Shown here piece after piece: positions 8,584-16,164 of a stretch of DNA of 64,000 bases (its first letter is position 1; each line of letters begins with the position of its first letter). The DNA lies in NCBI GenBank assembly GCA_965230635.1, contig CBDDLJ010000021.1:62001-126000 (forward strand), read 5' to 3'. Under the pieces are notes generated by a model. The model saw nothing but the letters and a program-made list of their open reading frames with translations. It was not told where the DNA came from and made no database searches. Made by a program: the position numbers and the translations under genes. Source of the DNA: CBDDLJ01 sp965230635 (GTDB lineage: Bacteria; Pseudomonadota; Gammaproteobacteria; UBA1113).

Positions 8584-8701
8584 ACTTTTTACCTTCCTCT
8601 ATTAATGGTTACAATTAAAGACGGTAACATAGCATAAAATACTAGGAATAATAAAGTTTTTTCATATAAAAGGTTCATTTTAGCTAAAAAACTCCTTAAA
8701 A

Positions 8702-8729
8702 TTGCCTTGTTTGGCTAGAAACAAGGCAA
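8702..8729. repeat. Perfect 11-bp hairpin between HU-like and ferredoxin genes
   Basis: TTGCCTTGTTT and AAACAAGGCAA pair around a 6-base loop (GGCTAG). On the minus strand the stem is followed at once by TTTT; on the plus strand T6 comes eight bases later. It could be a terminator or a leader hairpin for the ferredoxin mRNA; the direction is not clear. Confidence 0.5.
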
Positions 8730-8765
8730 AATACCGATTTTTTGTTGATGAATAGAAGGAAAAGA

Positions 8766-9086
8766 ATGGAATATTTTTACCAGAAACACTTATTTTTCTG
8801 CGTCAATATGTCGAAGAGTGGGAAAAAGTGTTGTCAGCAGGCCGATGCACAGTCAATGTGTCAGTTAGCTAAACGAATAATTAAAGAAAAAAGCTTAGCT
8901 GGTCAGGGAGGGGTGAGAGTTAGCTCCTCTGGGTGCATGGGGCGCTGTGCTCAAGGCCCAACCTTGGTGGTGTATCCTGAGGGTGTTTGGTATACCTATA
9001 CGGATTCGAATGATATTTTGGAAATTATAGAATCACATATAGAAGGTGGACACATTGTGCAGCGGTTGTTGATGGATGATGTGTGA
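8766..9086 (+). CDS. Thioredoxin-like [2Fe-2S] ferredoxin
   Basis: A 106-residue member of the (2Fe-2S) ferredoxin family with thioredoxin fold. It starts MEYFYQKHLFFCVN at ATG 8766, preceded by AAGGAAAAG (an in-frame TTG at 8742 is less likely). Cluster cysteines are in FFCVN...KKCC and in the signature SGCMGRCAQGP, with the C-x3-C spacing of this family, followed by the typical LVVYPEGVWY and a C-terminal 'I..SHI.GG..V..LL'. Function: electron carrier of unknown partner. It stands alone, after the hairpin at 8702-8729. Confidence 0.9.
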   Translation: MEYFYQKHLFFCVNMSKSGKKCCQQADAQSMCQLAKRIIKEKSLAGQGGVRVSSSGCMGRCAQGPTLVVYPEGVWYTYTDSNDILEIIESHIEGGHIVQRLLMDDV

Positions 9087-9236
9087 GCCATACTGTGTTT
9101 GAGCAGGTATATTCCGAAATATTCATTCGTAAGTCGAATAAAGTGGTGATGACTTTACCTTAGATAAAATAATGTTGAAAGACGAAACGGTGAATAGTTG
9201 TGAGATTATTCAAATAGTCAAAAAAGTATTGGTGCG

Positions 9237-9401
9237 TTATAGCGGTTCCCTATATTGTTGACCTATTCTAAGACTTCATCTAGAGCCTGCTTGTTTCGTT
9301 ATTCAAAACCTTATTGACAATAAGTAAACGTCGCTTTTGAAACCTCGTAAGCAAACCTATACTCGCTTAGCATAGGTCAACAATATAGGGAACCGCTATA
9401 A
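9237..9401. repeat. 165-bp MITE-like palindrome, subtype B
   Basis: The ends read TTATAGCGGTTCCCTATATT and its exact inverse; the first 30 bp are perfectly inverted and 35 of the first 36 match. The inner part pairs further (TTCAAAA...TTTTGAA; CTTATTGACAATAAG), so the whole unit is one long hairpin. It encodes no protein. Length equals that of subtype A (9691-9855) and part of the interior is shared, but the tips differ after TTATAGC. Confidence 0.9.
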
Positions 9402-9626
9402 GCTATATCAAAAGGATCAAATGAAAGAAAGAATCATCCTACATCTCAGGTGGAATTAGTTAAAATTTTTTTAGATTTAACTCGTCAAATTTGCAACTTG
9501 AACTAATAGTTTTAACTCCATGTGGCATGAATTTGTAGGAAGACTTGTACCGACCTCAGTGCTTTCATCTATCTTGAAACAGCAGATTTTGATATTGTTC
9601 AGCGTTGAAAAATTGTCTGTTAATTG

Positions 9627-9930
9627 GTCGTCCCTGAAAAACTCACTAACCATCAAAAAGTCACGGAAAAAATACTGAATATCAAGTAAATTATAGCAGT
9701 TTTCAATATGACTAAGCCATTATAAACTTCCTCTAATACACGCTTGCTTTGGTCTTCAAAAGCTTATTTACAGTAAGCAAACCTCACTTTTGAAATTGCG
9801 CAAGCACGCGTTATACCCGCTTATAATGGCTTAGTCATATTGAAAACTGCTATAACCTGAGAAAAATAGTGGCTAAACAGCATTTAATAATAAGCTACGC
9901 AGCGGGGTAAAGGGGTTTTTCAAGGACGAC
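9627..9930. mobile_element. Second inverted-repeat element, interrupted by the 165-bp palindrome
   Basis: GTCGTCCCTGAAAAAC (9627-9642) is repeated inverted at 9915-9930 with one mismatch. Without the 165-bp palindrome that sits inside it, the unit would be about 140 bp. It has no ORF. Terminal inverted repeats plus a nested insertion suggest an older non-autonomous element; the family is unknown. Confidence 0.5.
9691..9855. repeat. 165-bp MITE-like palindrome, subtype A
   Basis: The terminal 35 bp are perfect inverted repeats beginning TTATAGCAG. The interior contains TTCAAAAGC...CTTTTGAA and GCTTA...TAAGC. A near-identical copy lies at 30802-30966. The TTATAGC...GCTATAA ends could reflect insertion at TA with TA duplication, as for IS630/Tc1-type elements; that is inference, and no transposase of that type is in the window. 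Confidence 0.9.
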
Positions 9931-10364
9931 TAGGCTAATTGATAGGAATTATCCGTTAAATTTTACATATAAGCCACTGCTAACTTCCTCAGGTCATGGT
10001 AGCGATAGGTGAAAAATCGTTTTTTTAGCATTGTTATGCCACAAACAAGCGTGTCAGTTGTATGGCTATTTTTTTGCTGCTTAGGAATTATTTAAAGAAA
10101 AAATCGGACTAAAAATAGGCAAATGAAATGGAGGTGTCTATTAAAGTCTAAACACCCTTTAGCTTTATAATCACTTCTTTTTTGTTCAGATATTGTGCTT
10201 TATGAGCGTATGTTACTTTTCAACCGTTGTTATTTCGTCAGCTTTGCATTGATTGGGAACATAGACAAATAGATTCAAATGCCCATTTTATTTGCAAAAC
10301 TAACTTTATTCATTGATAGAAAGCTGATATTTTCAAATTGTTACAGTAAATTGCTGATTACCCC

Positions 10365-10394
10365 TTGATTTATTGTTGCAAATTTATGTAAAAT
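10365..10394 (+). promoter_or_regulatory. Promoter of the rplM-rpsI operon
   Basis: TTGATT (10365-10370) and TAAAAT (10389-10394) are separated by 18 bp, about 49 bp before the rplM ATG. It is the best sigma-70-like match in the upstream region. Confidence 0.5.
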
Positions 10395-10442
10395 TCGCGC
10401 TCTTATAAAAGTGGGCTGTTTTGATTTAGAGCGGAATTTTAC

Positions 10443-10883
10443 ATGAAAACTTATAGTGCAAAGACAGAGACAGTAAAACGTGATTGGTACATTATTGATG
10501 CAACTGATCAAGTTTTAGGGCGTATGGCGAGTAGTATTGCCAGTCGCTTGCGCGGTAAAAACAAACCTGAGTATACCCCTCATGTGGATACAGGTGATTA
10601 TATTGTTGTTATTAATGCAGAAAAGTTAAAAGTGACAGGCAATAAATTTACTGATAAGGTCTATCATCATCATACCGGTTATCCTGGCGGGTTAAAATCG
10701 ACCACTTTTGATAAATTATTAGCAAAACATCCTACGAGGATTCTTGAAAAGGCAGTAAAAGGCATGCTGCCAAAGAATCCACTGGGTCGCGCTATGTTTC
10801 GCAAGTTGAAAGTATTCGCTGGCCCGGAACATAATCATCATGCACAACAACCTCAACAGTTGGATTTAACGGAAGATAGGTAA
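10443..10883 (+). CDS. rplM: 50S ribosomal protein L13
   Basis: L13 is an early-assembling protein of the large subunit. The 146-residue product begins MKTYSAKTETVKRDWYIIDATDQVLGR and carries the conserved RGKNKPEYTPHVDTGDYIVVINA and GMLPKNPLGR...LKVFAG stretches, with a length close to E. coli (142). The C-terminal HHAQQPQQLDL is typical. It is one base from rpsI, the universal L13-S9 pair. Here the operon appears to run on into petABC. Confidence 0.98.
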   Translation: MKTYSAKTETVKRDWYIIDATDQVLGRMASSIASRLRGKNKPEYTPHVDTGDYIVVINAEKLKVTGNKFTDKVYHHHTGYPGGLKSTTFDKLLAKHPTRILEKAVKGMLPKNPLGRAMFRKLKVFAGPEHNHHAQQPQQLDLTEDR

Positions 10884-10884
10884 T

Positions 10885-11319
10885 ATGGCAGCTAAGAAAC
10901 AGTATTACGGTACAGGTAGACGAAAAAGTTCAGTCGCTAGAGTCTTTATGCGTCCTGGAACAGGCAAGATAACTGTCAACACGCGCGCACTGCAAGAGTA
11001 TTTCCCACGTGAAACCGCGTTAATGTTGATCAATAGACCATTAGAAGTCACTGAGCTAGAGGGTAAATTTGATTTTTATATCACCGTGCGAGGTGGTGGT
11101 AGCAGTGGTCAAGCAGGTGCGGTTCAATTGGGTATTGCTCGTGCACTAGTTCATTATGATGAGCTCGATGATGAAAGCGGGGAGCGCAGGTTAGATCCTG
11201 AGTCTCTTCGCCGCAAGTTGCGTGCTGCAAATTTAATGACACGCGATGCACGTATAAAAGAACGGAAAAAAGTTGGCTTCCGTAAAGCGCGTAAGAAAGA
11301 GCAATTTTCTAAACGTTAA
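10885..11319 (+). CDS. rpsI: 30S ribosomal protein S9
   Basis: S9 contacts the P-site tRNA with its C-terminal tail. The 144-residue protein shows YYGTGRRKSSVARVF, a GGG.SGQAGA.. LGIARAL stretch and the invariant basic end RKKVGFRKARKKEQFSKR. It is somewhat longer than E. coli S9 (130) owing to small insertions (DELDDESGERRLDPES). It follows rplM by one base, and petA starts 34 bp downstream. Confidence 0.98.
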   Translation: MAAKKQYYGTGRRKSSVARVFMRPGTGKITVNTRALQEYFPRETALMLINRPLEVTELEGKFDFYITVRGGGSSGQAGAVQLGIARALVHYDELDDESGERRLDPESLRRKLRAANLMTRDARIKERKKVGFRKARKKEQFSKR

Positions 11320-11353
11320 TTTTCAAGTTTCTAGCATATTTGAGGGATATTCT

Positions 11354-11947
11354 GTGTCACAGGAAACAGTCAATAAAGGACGTAGACAATTTTTAGTTGC
11401 CTTAACAGCAGGTTTAGGTGCGATTGGAGCATTGTTTGCAGCAGTTCCTTTTGTTTCATCTTGGTTTCCCAGTGCACGTGCTAAAGCGGCGGGTGCGCCA
11501 ATAAAAGTTGATATTAGTCACTTAGCACCAGATGACTTGATGATAGTCGAATGGCGTGGTAAACCGGTGTGGATTATACGCCGCAGTCAAGACGATTTAG
11601 AGCGCTTAAAGACTCCACGTAATTTGCGTGATCCGGAATCAAAGGTTAACCAACAACCAGAGTATGCGCGTAATACTTATCGCTCAATTAAACCGGAATA
11701 TTTAATTTTAGTTGGCGTTTGTACTCATCTTGGTTGTTCACCAACCTTTGTTCCTGGTATCGGAGAATTAGGCCCTAATTGGCCAGGTGGTTTTTATTGT
11801 CCTTGTCATGGTTCTAAATTTGATTTGGCTGGACGAGTTTATACCGGCGTTCCAGCACCGATTAATCTAGAAGTGCCACCGTATAAATTCCTTAGTGATA
11901 CTGTTGTAATGATTGGTGACGATTCAGAGACAGAGGCGGCTGCATAA
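11354..11947 (+). CDS. petA: Ubiquinol-cytochrome c reductase, Rieske iron-sulfur subunit
   Basis: The Rieske subunit of the cytochrome bc1 complex passes electrons from ubiquinol to cytochrome c1. The 197-residue form starts at GTG 11354, with GAGGG upstream; an ATG at 11273 lies inside rpsI and is unlikely. A twin-arginine stretch (NKGRRQFLVALTAGLGAIGA) gives the Tat signal and membrane anchor. The [2Fe-2S] ligands are in CTHLGC (about residue 123) and CPCHGS (about 150). It is followed two bases later by petB. Confidence 0.96.
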   Translation: MSQETVNKGRRQFLVALTAGLGAIGALFAAVPFVSSWFPSARAKAAGAPIKVDISHLAPDDLMIVEWRGKPVWIIRRSQDDLERLKTPRNLRDPESKVNQQPEYARNTYRSIKPEYLILVGVCTHLGCSPTFVPGIGELGPNWPGGFYCPCHGSKFDLAGRVYTGVPAPINLEVPPYKFLSDTVVMIGDDSETEAAA

Positions 11948-11949
11948 TC

Positions 11950-13176
11950 ATGGAAACGAAGACAAAGGCAAAAACAGATTGGCTGGATGCTAGATTCCCT
12001 TGGCGCAAAATGTGGAATGAGCATGTAGGGGAATATTATGCACCGAAGAATTTCAATTTTTGGTATTACTTTGGCTCGTTAGCTTTGCTTGTTTTAGTGA
12101 GCCAACTGCTTTCTGGTATCTGGTTAGCTATGTTTTACACACCTACTCCAGAAGGTGCATTTGCATCAGTAGAATATATTATGCGTGATGTAAAAATGGG
12201 TTGGCTAATTCGCTATCTTCACTCAACTGGCGCATCAGCATTCTTTATTGTTGTTTATTTGCATATGATGCGAGCCTTATTATACGGCTCATACAAAAAA
12301 CCACGAGAATTGGTTTGGTTAGTCGGTATGTTTATTTTCTTTGTGCTGATGGCTGAAGCATTCATGGGCTATTTATTACCTTGGGGGCAAATGTCCTATT
12401 GGGGTGCGCAAGTTATTACTTCATTATTTGGTGCGATTCCTTACATTGGCGATCAGCTGGGTATGTGGATACGTGGTGATTATAATATTTCGGGCGCGAC
12501 GTTAAATCGTTTCTATGCATTACATATTGTTGGGTTACCTTTGATATTACTAGGATTTGTGTGGATGCATATTGTCGCATTACATGAGGTTGGCTCGAAT
12601 AATCCTGATGGTATTGAAATTAAGAAAAACAAAGATGAAAAAGGGCGTCCAGTAGATGGTATTCCTTTTCACCCCTATTATACCGTAAAAGATATCTTTG
12701 GCGCTGCTGTATTTCTGGCATTATTTACCGCTGTTATCTTTTTTATACCGGAAGTTGGTGGTTATTTTCTTGAGCACGCTAATTTTATTCCTGCCGATCC
12801 GCTGAAAACACCTGAGCATATTGCGCCAGTTTGGTATTTCACCCCATTTTATGCCATATTGAGAGCAATACCAGATAAACTATTCGGTGTTGTTGCCATG
12901 GGTGGTGCAGTCGGTATTTTATTACTCTTGCCATGGCTAGATAGAGGTTCTGTAAAGTCTATTCGCTATCGTGGTCCAATATATAAAACAGCCATATTTT
13001 TGTTTATTGTAAGTTTTATCGTGCTAGGTTATTTAGGTACTGTTACCGTCACACCATTAGCAACAAACCTTGCTCGAATATGTACTGTGGTTTATTTCGC
13101 ATTTTTTCTATTAATGCCGTTTTACACAAAGATTGATAAATGTAAACCGGTGCCAACACGGATAAAATTGAAGTGA
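11950..13176 (+). CDS. petB: Cytochrome b of the bc1 complex
   Basis: A 408-residue integral membrane cytochrome b with eight or more hydrophobic helices. Heme-ligand histidines lie in the second helix (RYLHSTGASAFFIVVYLHMMR) and in the fourth (FYALHIVGLPLILLGFVWMHIVALHEVGSNNPDG). The Qo-site motif is PEHIAPVWYFTPFYAILRAIP, containing the conserved PVWY in place of PEWY. The length fits bacterial cytochrome b. It overlaps petC by 4 bp (GTGA), as expected for translational coupling. Confidence 0.97.
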   Translation: METKTKAKTDWLDARFPWRKMWNEHVGEYYAPKNFNFWYYFGSLALLVLVSQLLSGIWLAMFYTPTPEGAFASVEYIMRDVKMGWLIRYLHSTGASAFFIVVYLHMMRALLYGSYKKPRELVWLVGMFIFFVLMAEAFMGYLLPWGQMSYWGAQVITSLFGAIPYIGDQLGMWIRGDYNISGATLNRFYALHIVGLPLILLGFVWMHIVALHEVGSNNPDGIEIKKNKDEKGRPVDGIPFHPYYTVKDIFGAAVFLALFTAVIFFIPEVGGYFLEHANFIPADPLKTPEHIAPVWYFTPFYAILRAIPDKLFGVVAMGGAVGILLLLPWLDRGSVKSIRYRGPIYKTAIFLFIVSFIVLGYLGTVTVTPLATNLARICTVVYFAFFLLMPFYTKIDKCKPVPTRIKLK

Positions 13177-13946
13177 AAAAGAAGCTGTTTGTCGTTTTAT
13201 TCATGTTACTACCAGGCATTGCCTTGGCGTCAACATCTGGTGGAGTTAAGTTACAGAAACCCTTTGTTGAATTAAAAAATAAACAATCTTTACAGCGTGG
13301 CGCAAAATATTTTATGAATAATTGTTTATCATGCCACTCCCTAGCGTATATGCGTTATGATCAATTAGCTAAAGGTATTGGTTTAGTTGATGACAAGGGT
13401 GAAGTGGATGAGGCGCTAGTCAAAGAAAATTTAATTTTTACTGGTGCAGCAGTAACCGACCCTATTTTAAGTGCTATGCCTAAAGAGCAGGCTGAACAAG
13501 CTTATGGCATTGCACCTCCTGATTTAACATTAGTTGCACGCGTGCGAGGTAACAGTTGGTTATATACTTATTTTAAAAGTTTTTATTCCGACCCAGCGCG
13601 CCCATTAGGTACGAATAATTTGTTATTTCCAGATGTCGCGATGCCAAATATCTTTGAGCCGATGCAGGGAACGCAGCTACCGGTTTATATAAAACAATCC
13701 GTTGAGATGGATGGTCAACCTCAAGAAATTGAAGTAATAAAAAAATTAGAGTTAAAAAAACCAGGTTCTATGTCTTCTGCGGAATTTAGTTTAATGCTTA
13801 CTGATTTAGTTGCATTTTTAGATTACGTTGCTGAGCCTGTGAAGTTAAAGCGACATCGTTTAGGTGTTTTAGTGTTATTATTTCTATCTCTTTTTATTAT
13901 TGTGGCTTATTTACTGAAGAAAGAATATTGGCACGATTTGCATTAG
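13173..13946 (+). CDS. petC: Cytochrome c1 of the bc1 complex
   Basis: A 257-residue periplasm-facing c-type cytochrome, last gene of the petABC set. It has an N-terminal signal (KKKLFVVLFMLLPGIALAS), a single heme-c site CLSCH at about residue 51 followed by SLAYMRYDQLAKGIG, the sixth-ligand region (LLFPDVAMPNIFEPMQG) and a C-terminal anchor (RLGVLVLLFLSLFIIVAYLLKKEYW). The start is GTG 13173, overlapping the petB stop. The set indicates aerobic respiration through a cytochrome c oxidase encoded elsewhere. Confidence 0.97.
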   Translation: MKKKLFVVLFMLLPGIALASTSGGVKLQKPFVELKNKQSLQRGAKYFMNNCLSCHSLAYMRYDQLAKGIGLVDDKGEVDEALVKENLIFTGAAVTDPILSAMPKEQAEQAYGIAPPDLTLVARVRGNSWLYTYFKSFYSDPARPLGTNNLLFPDVAMPNIFEPMQGTQLPVYIKQSVEMDGQPQEIEVIKKLELKKPGSMSSAEFSLMLTDLVAFLDYVAEPVKLKRHRLGVLVLLFLSLFIIVAYLLKKEYWHDLH

Positions 13947-13989
13947 AATTATAGGTTAGAGAAACAAATTTAATAGTGGAGTTATAATT

Positions 13990-14631
13990 ATGGCCGTAGT
14001 TGCCAATAAACGATCGATTATGACATTTTACTCCGATGCGTTGGATATATACTGCCATCGAGTACGAATTGTTTTAGCGGAGAAAGGTGTTAATGTTGAA
14101 ATCATTGATGTTAATTTAAGTGATAAGCCTGAAGATTTGGCTCAATTAAATCCATATAATACAGTTCCTACATTAGTTGATCGTGACTTGGTCATCTATG
14201 AGTCGCGAATTATCATGGAATACTTAGATGAACGCTTTCCTCATCCTCCATTAATGCCAGTTTATCCAGTGGCACGTGCTGAGAATAGACAACTTATATT
14301 TCGTGTTGACAAGGAATTATACTCGCTTTACCACAGTGTCCAGGATGCTAAGGATGAAAATATTGCGAGTTTGGCTCGAAAGCGCTTGGGAGAGGCTATC
14401 GTTAGTTTAGAGCCTGTTTTTAGTCAGAAACGTTACTTTTTGGCAGATGAGTTCTCTATGGTAGATTGTTGTATAGGAGCACTATTATGGCGCTTACCCC
14501 GTTTGGGTGTTGAAGTTCATCGTGAAATCAAAGCGATACAAAATTATTGTCAACGAGTATTTGATCGAAAATCCTTCCGAGCAAGCTTAAGTGAAGCTGA
14601 GCAAGAATTATGTGAAGAAGCTTATGGCTGA
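13990..14631 (+). CDS. sspA: Stringent starvation protein A
   Basis: SspA is a glutathione S-transferase-fold protein that binds RNA polymerase and adjusts transcription in stress and stationary phase. The 213 residues show the GST N-terminal domain (MTFYSDALDIYCHRVRIVLAEKGV...LNPYNTVPTLVDRDLVIYESRIIMEYLDERFPHPPLMP) and an all-helical C-terminal domain. The SspA 'YS' in place of a GST catalytic residue is present. GGAG lies eight bases before ATG 13990. It overlaps sspB, the usual gammaproteobacterial pair downstream of petABC. Confidence 0.95.
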   Translation: MAVVANKRSIMTFYSDALDIYCHRVRIVLAEKGVNVEIIDVNLSDKPEDLAQLNPYNTVPTLVDRDLVIYESRIIMEYLDERFPHPPLMPVYPVARAENRQLIFRVDKELYSLYHSVQDAKDENIASLARKRLGEAIVSLEPVFSQKRYFLADEFSMVDCCIGALLWRLPRLGVEVHREIKAIQNYCQRVFDRKSFRASLSEAEQELCEEAYG

Positions 14632-15034
14632 AAAAATGACATCAACGCGTCCCTATTTATTGAGAGCGTTTCATGAGTGGATTGTTGATAATGATTTGAC
14701 ACCTTATATTGTTATTGATGCGGAATCTCCAACAGTCAATGTGCCTAGGCAGTACGTTGAAGAGGGTAAAATTGTTTTAAATATATCACCATTAGCAACA
14801 GAAAGCTTAATCATGACGAATCATCGTATTGAATTTGAAGCAAGTTTTGGTGGTGTAGTTGAAAAAATATCGGCTCCTATTAGAACAGTGTTAGCAATCT
14901 ATACCAGAGAAAATGGTCGCGGTATGATTTTCAGCGAGGAGGAGCCAGAAGATGAGCCACCTCCAACGGATGAGCCGGGTGATGAAGGTGGTGTAGGAAC
15001 AGCTGGGAAACCAAAGCTGCGAGTAGTAAAGTAA
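14624..15034 (+). CDS. sspB: ClpXP adaptor SspB
   Basis: SspB tethers ssrA-tagged proteins to ClpXP for degradation. The folded domain is clear (RPYLLRAFHEWIVDNDLTPYIVIDA...GKIVLNISPLAT...FGG....ISAPIRTVLAIYTRENGRGM), followed by an acidic, proline-rich linker (EEEPEDEPPPTDEPGDEGG) and the ClpX-docking tail LRVVK, identical to the E. coli C-terminus. ATG 14624 lies within sspA; ATG 14636 is an alternative. A hairpin terminator follows at 15068-15091. Confidence 0.95.
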   Translation: MAEKMTSTRPYLLRAFHEWIVDNDLTPYIVIDAESPTVNVPRQYVEEGKIVLNISPLATESLIMTNHRIEFEASFGGVVEKISAPIRTVLAIYTRENGRGMIFSEEEPEDEPPPTDEPGDEGGVGTAGKPKLRVVK

Positions 15035-15067
15035 GCTGTAAGAGGAATATTAAATAAAAACTCGGCA

Positions 15068-15091
15068 GAAGCCGATCAGTTTATCGGCTTC
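15068..15091. terminator. Hairpin terminator after sspB
   Basis: GAAGCCGAT and ATCGGCTTC form a perfect 9-bp stem with a 6-base loop, 34 bp past the sspB stop. The plus-strand T tract is short (TT). It sits between two convergent genes and may serve both. Confidence 0.6.
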
Positions 15092-15107
15092 TTAATATGA
15101 TTACCTA

Positions 15108-15314
15108 TTAACTCCAGTCATCTTCAAAAGGATCACTATATAATTCTTTAAAACGCTTTTCTGCAAGTATATCTTCTATTGCTCGTCTAACTTGAACTTG
15201 ATGTTTATTTTTTACTCTGTTTTTTTGTAAGTTATCAGAGTTGATTAATTCAAAGCCTATTGTTCCTTCATCAATGAAGTCACTGCTGTCTATATAGTGG
15301 TTGTTATTTTGCAT
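15108..15314 (-). CDS. Small acidic/basic protein, possibly PA3496 family
   Basis: A 68-residue soluble protein. The second half, QVRRAIEDILAEKRFKELYSDPFEDDW, resembles the 'RRAIEDY.EE+RL+.EL.D...DD' core of the PA3496 family of small envelope-related proteins, but I am not certain. ACAGGAG lies a few bases upstream of the ATG, supporting translation. It stands alone, convergent with sspB. Confidence 0.6.
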   Translation of the reverse strand: MQNNNHYIDSSDFIDEGTIGFELINSDNLQKNRVKNKHQVQVRRAIEDILAEKRFKELYSDPFEDDWS

Positions 15315-15557
15315 AATGATACTCCTGTTAAGTCGTTATCCACAAGTTCATCATATTTTCGTTTCATTATGATATTATTAACATCATTAGAAAAAGCAAA
15401 TTAATTTTATTAAAGTGGTTCTTTTATTAACCGATTTTTGTATATGACCAAATAAAAAACTATTTTTTGGCTACACTTTATGCAAAAGCCAATTTGTATA
15501 GGAATGTTTGTCATTACAACACATCCTGCTATGTTGTTAGCAATCACAGTCATTAGA

Positions 15558-15821
15558 TTATTTGTTATTTTTTAGTGCTTCGCATGCACTTATTGCAATT
15601 TTTGTGATGTCAGCTTCCAATTGCCGAATAACTTTTTGTGCATTGTGAGATAATTCAAACGGTTTATTTAACTGACGCGCTTGTTTTGTTGCAATATCCT
15701 CGACGATTTTTAAATCTTCAATTTTTTGTAGTAGTTTTTGCAAAAGAGGGTGGCTAATGACGGTGTCATTTGGTTCATAAGCGCTAAGGTTGTTGATTTC
15801 CAATACAGGTGCTATGTTCAT
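15558..15821 (-). CDS. Hypothetical 87-residue protein
   Basis: I do not recognise it. It is a small mostly helical protein (HPLLQKLLQKIEDLKIVEDIATKQARQLNK...QKVIRQLEADITKIAISACEAL) without a signal or membrane segment. A good ribosome site (GAAGGGAGAG) lies just before the ATG, supporting a real gene. It is monocistronic; the 243-bp stretch between it and the gene at 15108 is AT-rich without features. Confidence 0.55.
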   Translation of the reverse strand: MNIAPVLEINNLSAYEPNDTVISHPLLQKLLQKIEDLKIVEDIATKQARQLNKPFELSHNAQKVIRQLEADITKIAISACEALKNNK

Positions 15822-16164
15822 GGCTTGTCTCTCCCTTCACTAAGTGATTTGTCTAACAATTCCATTCATTTTGTATTCGGAAATATTTTTGATTAATACA
15901 TTATAATCATAGACTAATTTTACAGATTATTGCAGGGTTAAAAAGTACAAAAAAAGACCAGTAATAATTTTACCGTGCTTATTTGCCATATATTTCTTAA
16001 TTATTCATATAATTAGTAAAAATAATGAGAAATGTCTTACAGAAAATAGAGTCATATCTCATAGCGAAGAGAGTATCTCATGATGCCATTTTAAGGCATG
16101 TGAACTTTCTGTTAGATGAGGTATTATTAGTATCACAAACAATCAGCAGTGTTTTAATAGGAAA
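15822..16164. other. Divergent intergenic region, no gene seen
   Basis: About 340 AT-rich bp between the minus-strand 87-residue gene and the DUF2339 gene. TATAATC near 15901 (reverse TGATTATAATG) could serve as a -10 for the left gene. AGGAAA precedes the ATG at 16165. Otherwise nothing stands out. Confidence 0.4.

Larger units (their letters stand above)
9087..10442. other. 1.36-kb gene-free region with mobile-element remnants
   Basis: No credible ORF is present. The region holds two complete 165-bp palindromic elements (9237-9401 and 9691-9855), the second inside a larger inverted-repeat element (9627-9930), and at its right end the rplM promoter. The stretches 9402-9626 and 9931-10350 look like decayed non-coding DNA; I cannot identify a parent gene. 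It looks like a landing zone between the ferredoxin gene and the ribosomal operon. Confidence 0.7.
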
